NCBI GenBank assembly: GCA_024516155.1
Contig: JAJJXM010000110.1
Location: 25,215 to 89,214 of the forward strand
DNA: 64,000 nt
Direction of reading: 5' to 3'
Origin: Pyronema omphalodes
Lineage: Eukaryota; Ascomycota; Pezizomycetes; Pezizales; Pyronemataceae
The notes under the pieces are model-generated. The model searched no databases. It saw only the letters and a list, made by a program, of their open reading frames with translations, and was not told the origin of the DNA. Positions 57,582 through 64,000 of the stretch are shown piece by piece. The position numbers and the translations under genes were made by a program. Numbering within the stretch: position 1 is the first letter of the stretch; every line of letters starts with the position of its first letter.

Positions 57582-58711
57582 GGTCTTTTATAGACTTTCG
57601 TCTACAAGTTCGCCCAGACTTCCCAAGGGAACCAACTTCCAAACTAAGCTTAGGAGATAAGACGTGAGTCAATGCTTTGACAAATCTGCTGATGGCTCGC
57701 ATCATGCTGCATGCGCAATTATATTAATTGCTCACTTGCATGATGACCTCGTGTCAGATTAATCCTTGACATTCCTTGCCGTGCTACCACACCTTCCAAT
57801 CAGGTATTGAGGTTAAGCGCCTAATGGAGGGTTACTCCACTTGAGCGCATAATGCAATGACTCCTCTGATAATGACATGTGAGTCATATATCTTATGAGT
57901 CGTCTTGATCATAGATCTCCCTAGAGAATCTCGATTGCGAGTGAAGGAATCTGACATCATAAGGCAGACTATGCCTTACCGGAGCGCACTGCCCCGTCAC
58001 ATTCCTGTGTGATGTCATTTGCCCCACCTGCGCGCACTTGCGCGCAGCCACACCCTGGTGTGTACGCAAACGCCGTCTTATCTTGCAGTTGGTAGGCATT
58101 GGCCTAAGGTCGCGTCATATCAGTTCCATCTAACAGTTTCCCTGAGTGGTGTTCCTTGCTGCAGAACGTCGTCTCATGCTGACGCAATCTTGACCCTTGT
58201 CCTGAGCTCCACTCCTGTTGGCTGACTAGACTCTGCCTTGTTCCTTGGCCGACTATCCGTCCAACTCAGACCTCGGATGATCCCATTCGCTTGCCTTGCA
58301 TGCTCCTGAGAATTCCCTTCTCTTGCAAGCCTTCTGGTAGCCGTGCTTGGTGGAACACATCCTCAAGTATAAGGATGTGTCCCTTCGCCGTTGTCTTCTG
58401 TTCTCCATCAGCGTCGTCTGTAGTTTTCTCATGGGTAAGTCGACACCCATGAGGTAAGTTGATACTCGTTCCCATCCATCTGTGACCCTCCCAAACTGAC
58501 AGTGAATAACAGGTAGCGACGCCTCGGGCCGGGATCCTCGTGAGGTCCTTTCGGAAAGTCACGAATCACGTGACGTGGCTAGCTGGAGCTCCTCAGGGGG
58601 TTCCGGCCCGGGAATACTAACCTTATTATTCATTCTCCTGTCGAGTTTGCCATGTTCTCTAAATGTTATACATGTTACCTATTCTATACTCACACTATAT
58701 AGGGTGTGACA
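57582..58711 (-). repeat. Outer LTR of B2, truncated
   Basis: About 1130 bp of U3 from the TATA region outward. It lacks R, U5 and the primer site. Ends GTGTGACA followed by TSD CATGA (58712-58716). Confidence 0.92.
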
Positions 58712-59731
58712 CATGAGTATTCAGACAATAGCCAATCCCATTCATCTTGAACACTAATTGGGCTCCGTTTTCTCTCTGGCAATTCGTAGAACAACGGATC
58801 TGCTTCTTCATAGTGAAGGTAACTGTCAAGGAGATTCTCAGCTTGCTTCCATGAATTCAATGAAGACATTCTTTGAATCTTCATTTCCCCAAGCAGTTGA
58901 CAATATATCTCTGATGTATTCTACAGAGATGATGCTGTATAGAGAGGTGATGGTGACAGGTGAAGTAAAGTCCCAACGGCTGCTGTAGTTGAATTTCTGA
59001 GCCTGGGATTGATGGAGACACTGGTTCCACATTGAATTGCTGTGGATAGAGTAGTAGTTCGAGGGTCAGCGGGTGTGGCAGGAGTTGGAGGGTTGGCTTT
59101 AGATGCCATCTGAGCTCTTGGCTTCGCTTTCTGGTACTTGTTTCTCACGGCATTTAAGCAAATCCAATGAATTGGTGTTTCGATGATCTTCTTTGTTACA
59201 TCAATGGCTTAACGGAATGCACTCTGTGCTTTGTCCGCTATAGTTCTGGTGAGCCGGTGAAGTAAAATTTTGCTGATTGTGGAAAATGGCTTGTCCAGCG
59301 GATGGTTCCTCTTCTGGCATTCCGCCATTATGAATTCTCTCACATCTTGCATTAGTATCTGGTTCTCCTCGGTTGAAACCATCATCGCTAGCAGCTTCCC
59401 TCGGTCTTTGTATAATGGAAGTTCTGTTGCTACCTGGTAACCTTCAGGCATTGCAGCCTGGCGACCTGCATGGGGTGCGGGGTCTTATTTCTTCTTTGAA
59501 GAGTTGACCGTCATTCTTGGGAAATGTCTGCCAGATGTGGTGCAGTCGCCCCTGGACCGCATAGGCGGCAATGCCTTTTGGGATCATTACCGTGGGGCTG
59601 CAGATTGATATTATTTGTCGACATATTTCGTAATGTGGGTAAGTAAACAGTGACAGTGAAATGTTTGCAATGCTCGGAATGGGAGGGTGAGAAAGAAGTA
59701 TTAGCCGGATTTTTGTTGCTTCCGTGTACAC
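58712..59731 (-). pseudogene. Decayed minus-strand ORF(s) of unknown function
   Basis: Several coding-like segments follow in changing frames: 59731-59444, 59451-59209 (LYKDRGKLLAMMV), its continuation after TAA 59209-59211 down to about 59040, then 59032-58838 and 58884-58717 (EEADPLFYELPERKRSP, DEWDWLLSEYS). Frame changes could be indels or unrecognised introns. The last segment is the one interrupted by B2. No family is recognised. It may be a host gene or an old transposon gene. Confidence 0.35.
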
Positions 59732-60803
59732 GTTATACGAAATGTCATCTTAACATTCAGATTCCACTGTAGGATTGCTCGCAACCTTCTGCCGACATGC
59801 TATAGGCACTGGTGAAATGGCTATGCTATGCCTGAATGTTTCCGGATGACCGGTCCTTCGTATCCGGCTTCCTCATGAGACTGGTGTATGTACCGTATGT
59901 CGCTATGAGTGTCGAGTCAGCCTCATGGTCAATCAATTGTGAAGTGACAAATCAAGACGCAATGTTTGATGACTTACGACGGCACTGTAATATCTCAACA
60001 TTCGTCATGCAATGACATCAGCAATCGGGAATAGAATAGCGGTAACGTCATCGTTCGGCGTATCAAACCGAGAAAGAGCGAAGAGGATTTGGACGTCGAC
60101 GTTAGCATTGCTGGCTTTCACAGCGGACAACAGAAAGGACCAGCAATGTTAATATCCTGTTTCGTGACCTCTTACTCTGATATTTTGTTGCTTGACCCTA
60201 AATAGCTGAGTCTCTTGAGTAAAATTTGATCGCGTTGATTTACTTCAGAACATGGTTAGCTATGATTGGTAGCAGAGATCGTGATTGAGGAGGCTTACTT
60301 TGATCTTTCTTCCCTTTCTCAGATGCAGTATCTTCTAGTGGACTTCCATGTGTTGGATCTGACACCATCCATTTTGTTTTCGTTCCTTCCGAAATTTCGA
60401 TCATTCCGAAGTCGGATATGGTGATTAGGTGAATCTGGTAATGCAGGGGAATGTTACAAATATTGTAGAGCGGTTTAATGTTGCTTGTAACGTTCAGTGG
60501 ATGTGTGGTGCTGTATGTTGTTGCGCCTTCGAAGTGGAACAGAGGCTGATAAAGGGTCGGCATGATCTGCGGCTTGTTCGAAGCTGTCCGCTAAGTAACG
60601 CGGTTGTAGGTAGCACGATGTTAGCCCTGTATGGAAGTGAGAAGGTCGCCTACGCCGTCTTGTGCCGTGACAGCAGTTGCCGCGGAACAAACACTCAGTG
60701 TAATCCGATATTGAATATATTGAATCTGTGGGTCGGGAGATAAACACGTCGCAATTAGATAAAAATCCATACTTTCTTTGGGACTTTGTGAAGTGTTCTT
60801 GGG
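59732..60803. other. Region without supported gene
   Basis: Contains only short overlapping ORFs on both strands (for example 60240-60563 minus and 60429-60743 plus) without recognised motifs. No repeats or RNA genes were seen. Confidence 0.4.
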
Positions 60804-61130
60804 GTGTTTATACTTGCTGCACTGTCGCTTAGTTCGTCTGGATCACCTTCGGGTCTGTTCCCGCATCATGATATATCATCCATTCAGACTGAAATCCGAT
60901 CGACAGGCCTCCAACATCTCAACCTCAATCCATGCCCGGATCAGGATAATATTAATATTGGGAGTTCGTTCATCACCCAGTTTTCAACTTACGTCGTGGC
61001 TCAGGAACAAGAAATGAGATCATACTTCGTTGACCACAAAGCAAAGAAGAAACTCGCCGTTACAATGTTCGGGAAATTGCTAAGCCGTAAACTTGGGATG
61101 TTTCGAACGTCCAGTGGCCAACGTTGTTGA
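60804..61130 (+). CDS. Hypothetical ORF, 108 aa
   Basis: An open frame of 108 codons, ending TGA 61128-61130, with a C-terminal part that looks coding (VVAQEQEMRSYFVDHKAKKKLAVTMF). Function is not recognised. After the stop the same frame stays open for about 40 codons, so a longer decayed gene is possible. Confidence 0.25.
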   Translation: MFILAALSLSSSGSPSGLFPHHDISSIQTEIRSTGLQHLNLNPCPDQDNINIGSSFITQFSTYVVAQEQEMRSYFVDHKAKKKLAVTMFGKLLSRKLGMFRTSSGQRC

Positions 61131-61317
61131 AGACAGTATCGAAGACAAAAAATTGAATCATCCGATCATTCCCAACTTTTCAATGACGGCTGTATCCGAT
61201 ACTGTCGTGGCTGCAGTTTGATGATGTATACTACAATCGATTAGTTGAGTTCCAGGAGCCCACTCTTCCATTTCATCATTGGTGAGAGTACAGTGAAGAA
61301 AGGAGCAATAGTTTCAT

Positions 61318-61869
61318 ATGTATTCTGTGGCATCTGGTATCCCGGAGGTAACACTACATGGCGCCTTGGAGGATTGCCCGGACTTTTTGAGTATGCTTAT
61401 GATCCAGGAGTTTGGGATGGTGAAGTCACATCCTCACCTCCATCTGTTGCATGCCTATATCACACCAGATCGAAAACATAACGTCTCTGCATTCAACGGA
61501 GTTATCTGCGAGCACTCGTCAACCCCACATACCATTGGAATACAGGACAACCAGGGGCTAAAAAGCCTCGCCGGCAGTCCTTTCAACAACGAGGGTGAAT
61601 TGCTTCTGCCACAATTTGAAAACATTATTATATATTAGCATTTGGAAATCATTACAGGAAATATTAGGGTCAATGCAGCCAATGATCCGGTGTGATATGA
61701 CGAGATGCGAGTGACATTTGATGACGACGGTGATGAGTTTGTGGTAACGTTGCTGGCTGACTTCATGGGCTTTAAGGCCGCCGGCGAGGACATCAATATC
61801 ATGGAACGTGATATATTCTGATGGATATTTGCACAGAATCCCAACAAGGCAATCACTCGTGTGAATTAA
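61318..61869 (+). pseudogene. Unknown ORF broken by three stops
   Basis: One frame reads through about 180 codons interrupted by TAG 61636-61638, TGA 61693-61695 and TGA 61819-61821, ending TAA 61867-61869. Segments include HAYITPDRKHNVSAFNG and VTFDDDGDEFVVTLLADFMG. Each stop could arise from CAG or CGA by a C to T change. The family is not recognised. The upstream start is not clear because earlier stops lie near 61294 and 61309. Confidence 0.35.
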
Positions 61870-62156
61870 AGGCATGTATGTATCTCTTTACATTTACTTT
61901 TGACCATCGACGTGAAAATGGTCTGCACGTCTTTGTTAGACTGGACTTTGGGATTTCTCTGAAAGTCATGAGTGACATTGATCCCCGAACGTTTTACCTA
62001 CAATATTATACCATCATCCATCTTACCCACGACGAACACGAGAAATCCACTACTGTACAACAGCTTTACAAAGCCAACAGCCTCGTCCAGGAACATCTTA
62101 TCAGTGTGTCGTTTGCTCATATTTCCTACCTCCGGAACATCAGAATAAAACTATAA
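61821..62156 (+). CDS. Hypothetical ORF, 111 aa
   Basis: Open frame overlapping the end of the previous relic in another frame. No domain is recognised. It may be chance. Confidence 0.15.
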   Translation: MDICTESQQGNHSCELKACMYLFTFTFDHRRENGLHVFVRLDFGISLKVMSDIDPRTFYLQYYTIIHLTHDEHEKSTTVQQLYKANSLVQEHLISVSFAHISYLRNIRIKL

Positions 62157-63300
62157 CCCCTCCCCTGACAAAAAAGAAAAAAAAGGGCCAAAACACAGAT
62201 GCTGCTGCCGAGTGTGTATGTCAGGCAAGATGTTTCTGATAGAATACGTGGTGTTCAGCGCAGTGACTTGATAAGTCTACGCGTGAGTTTCTGATGGAGT
62301 AAGAGTATGCTGCAATAACAAGGGAGTCTGTGTAAATGTCTTGAGTATTGATTTCGCTTGATTGACTTCTGTCGCCTCTGTGGACATAGTGATTAGTTTC
62401 TCCTAGGGCAAATATGGTGAAGTTGCTGCTGCCAATAATTTTCCGTCAACACTCATAGTGAGTCTCATTCTCAGATGGCCCCGGCATTTGGTTTCACATA
62501 CCGGAGACGGTATGTCCCGCGGTGTGATAGACGATTGTTAATGTTGGATAATGGTGATGACACCGTGTCAGGCGTGCAAAGGGTGTGAATGGCGATAGAG
62601 ATAGACACGCAGCCGACAAGCAGATTGATTAGATGCTTCTGATTTGGGAAGCGACGGAATATACTACTTCGGACGATGAAAAACGCATTTTGGGTATCGA
62701 CAGCATGACACATATTTGTCGACGGCTCTCCGCAATACCGGGGGGGGGCCGACCGAAGTCTCTGCATTGCTACGCACATATTTGAGGGTCTGCACAGCGG
62801 AGAAAGAAGCGGGCGACTGCTAGCATATGCGACCTTCATCAACGGAGTATTACTACCGGAATTAATGCGGGCCGCGGAAGGGTTACGAGTAAACTGGCTG
62901 TAGAATGATTGCTCGGCAGCAGGACGCAAGGACAAAAACGTCAGAGATGTGCGTGAGTTGAAAAATCAAAGACTTGACGAGCTTTGAACACTGCTGCTAG
63001 GACACATCCTTTGAACAGCATCCCTGTGATTATCTGCCAGAGGGCATGGTTGAGGGTGTTAGTATTTCCTTACCCTTTCCATTTCGGATGTACTCCTAAT
63101 GATCGGTTTTCCTTGTCTCTACCGGTTTTATTCGATTTGCGGGTCTCAGGCGCGGATTCGATTTCCCTTGACAGGATTAGCACCCCTGTTTTCTCTCAGT
63201 CTGTCGCGTTTTTTGGGTTCACTCGCTTACGCAGTGATTTCACATTATTCTGTTTCTCTTGTATATATCGACTACATTGGTATGATTTCCTCTTTTTTTC
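62157..63300. other. Region with weak ORFs only
   Basis: The longest ORF is 154 codons on the minus strand (62471-62935), with a hydrophobic stretch (LINLLVGCVSISIAIHTL) that could be a membrane segment. Nothing identifies it. A run of G (62740-62748) and A-rich tracts near 62170 occur. Confidence 0.25.
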
Positions 63301-63394
63301 ATTCCGTATTGACTACATCTGTATAACTCTGTCGCTTTCTGTATTCCATTCCGTATTGACTACGTCTGTATAACGTTGTCGCTTTCTGTATTCC
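63301..63394 (+). repeat. Tandem repeat, two units of 47 bp
   Basis: ATTCCGTATTGACTAC begins each of two adjacent 47-bp units (63301-63347 and 63348-63394) that differ at only a few bases. A shorter piece of the same motif precedes them. Confidence 0.8.
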
Positions 63395-63435
63395 ATATTC
63401 ACCGCATTGCGATAATTGCGTCTCGCTTCACACCT

Positions 63436-63531
63436 TTCGCAGCTCCCAGTTGACACACCCTCGCAGCCCCGAGTTAACCCACCTTCGAAGCCCCGAGTTA
63501 ACACACCTTCGCAGAGCCGAGTTCAGTTGCC
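63436..63531 (+). repeat. Tandem repeat, about four units of 24 bp
   Basis: Units of the form TTCGCAGCCCCGAGTTAACA (plus CACC) repeat imperfectly about four times. Confidence 0.75.
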
Positions 63532-63825
63532 TTGCCTTACACACCGCGTGATGGAGGATGATGGAGGACGAGGATGTCTAGTGATCCATCCCTGTCGGCG
63601 CTAGGACAGAAGTGGCAAGGCGGTTGGATATGGGTTTGGTTAGCTGAGTGGAAGGGCTCAGTCGAAGGGTAGGGGATGGGGTCGATTACACAGATGGATT
63701 CGAGTAAGCAGAGGGTCTACAGTCGACGGAGGGTTTCGAGCCGGAGAATGCCTTGTTAGTCATACGGTGTCACTCGGTTGTGGCTGTAGATACGGTGGTG
63801 CTCTTGCTTACCTAACGCAAAAAAA

Positions 63826-63881
63826 GCCCGCTCCCTCTCAAGACAAGACTGTTATTAGTCATGTGTTGAGAAGGAGCGGGC
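63826..63881 (-). other. Strong hairpin followed by T run on minus strand
   Basis: Arms GCCCGCTCCCTCTCAA (63826-63841) and TTGAGAAGGAGCGGGC (63866-63881) pair over 16 bp with one mismatch and a 24-nt loop. A run of seven A precedes it on the plus strand, so a minus-strand transcript would have a hairpin followed by U7. It could be an RNA polymerase III-type stop, a small transposon end or chance; nothing else is attached to it. Confidence 0.55.
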
Positions 63882-64000
63882 CTTGTGAAATTGGTAGTAC
63901 TGCAAGAATGGCTTCGTCCGACCAGTGTCAGTATTCTCCCAATTGCCAAGCCGTGTACGGGTTCTCTCAGCCGACAGAACGTAATCGGTACGTTGCTTGC
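63882..64000. other. Window end, nothing recognised
   Basis: No gene or repeat seen. Confidence 0.3.

Larger units (their letters stand above)
47169..58711 (-). mobile_element. Ty3 chromovirus B2 in tandem form with three LTRs
   Basis: 11,543 bp flanked by TSD CATGA (47164-47168, 58712-58716). Order on the plus strand: LTR (47169-48524), complete internal region, LTR (54708-56066), internal fragment (56067-57581), partial LTR (57581-58711). One TSD pair around the whole block shows it entered, or expanded, as one unit. The first internal region has open gag and pol. Confidence 0.95.

Noticed and set aside
62471..62935. Membrane protein gene (154 codons, minus strand)
   Set aside because: One hydrophobic stretch only, no recognised family and no supporting context. 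Left as a weak ORF.
58690..64000. New defence or biosynthetic gene cluster at the right end
   Set aside because: No recognisable enzyme, nuclease or transporter motifs; ORFs are short and broken.

Overview
The window looks like a repeat-dense, probably heterochromatic region of a filamentous fungus (Dikarya likely; phylum not resolvable here). The reasons are chromodomain Ty3 retrotransposons (chromoviruses) of fungal type, a putative intron with fungal consensus signals (GTATGT donor, CTAAC branch site, CAG acceptor), and telomere-like TAACCC motifs. No rRNA, tRNA, CRISPR or bacterial operon was seen. About 58 kb is LTR-retrotransposon sequence in nested layers. Only 46.6-47.2 kb and 58.7-64 kb look like non-element DNA, and the latter holds only weak or broken ORFs.

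Layout. (1) 1-30497 and 31288-42832 carry an old plus-strand tandem array of Ty3 family A: internal copy 1 (1-3287), LTR (3288-4672), internal copy 2 (4673-14153), a second LTR (14154 to about 30497) and a third internal piece (31288-42832). (2) Younger elements split this array, each with a 5-bp target-site duplication (TSD): copia element D (6243-11687, TSD aaggc), Ty3 element B1 (14532-23442, TSD taggg), Ty3 element C (23503-29912, TSD gtcat) and the apparently intact Ty3 element A4 (33277-42228, TSD aagcg). (3) 42833-46039 holds the remains of another Ty3 family, E, with duplicated and inverted LTR pieces. (4) A dispersed repeat R occurs in opposite orientations at 30498-31287 and 46040-46614. 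(5) 47169-58711 is Ty3 element B2 in a tandem arrangement (LTR, complete internal region, LTR, deleted internal region, deleted LTR), flanked by TSD catga and interrupting a minus-strand ORF. (6) 58717-64000 is other sequence with decayed ORFs, short tandem repeats and a strong hairpin.

How the genes work. The Ty3 elements follow the order LTR, gag (capsid plus zinc knuckle), pol (protease, reverse transcriptase, RNase H, integrase, chromodomain), LTR. In families A and B pol lies in the -1 frame, entered at a conserved gag stop (GGATTTTTAA). The primer-binding sites of A, B, C and E are complementary to 9-12 nt of their own LTR, as expected for Tf1/sushi-type self-priming. Element D instead carries a site matching the anticodon arm of initiator tRNA-Met, as in Drosophila copia. 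The most unusual point is in D: gag and pol are separated by one in-frame UGA, and integrase and RT/RNase H are separated by a 397-nt segment with complete fungal intron signals. Removing that segment restores one continuous pol frame. A4, D and B2 look young (nearly identical LTRs, intact catalytic motifs); C and B1 are older; the A array and E are decayed.
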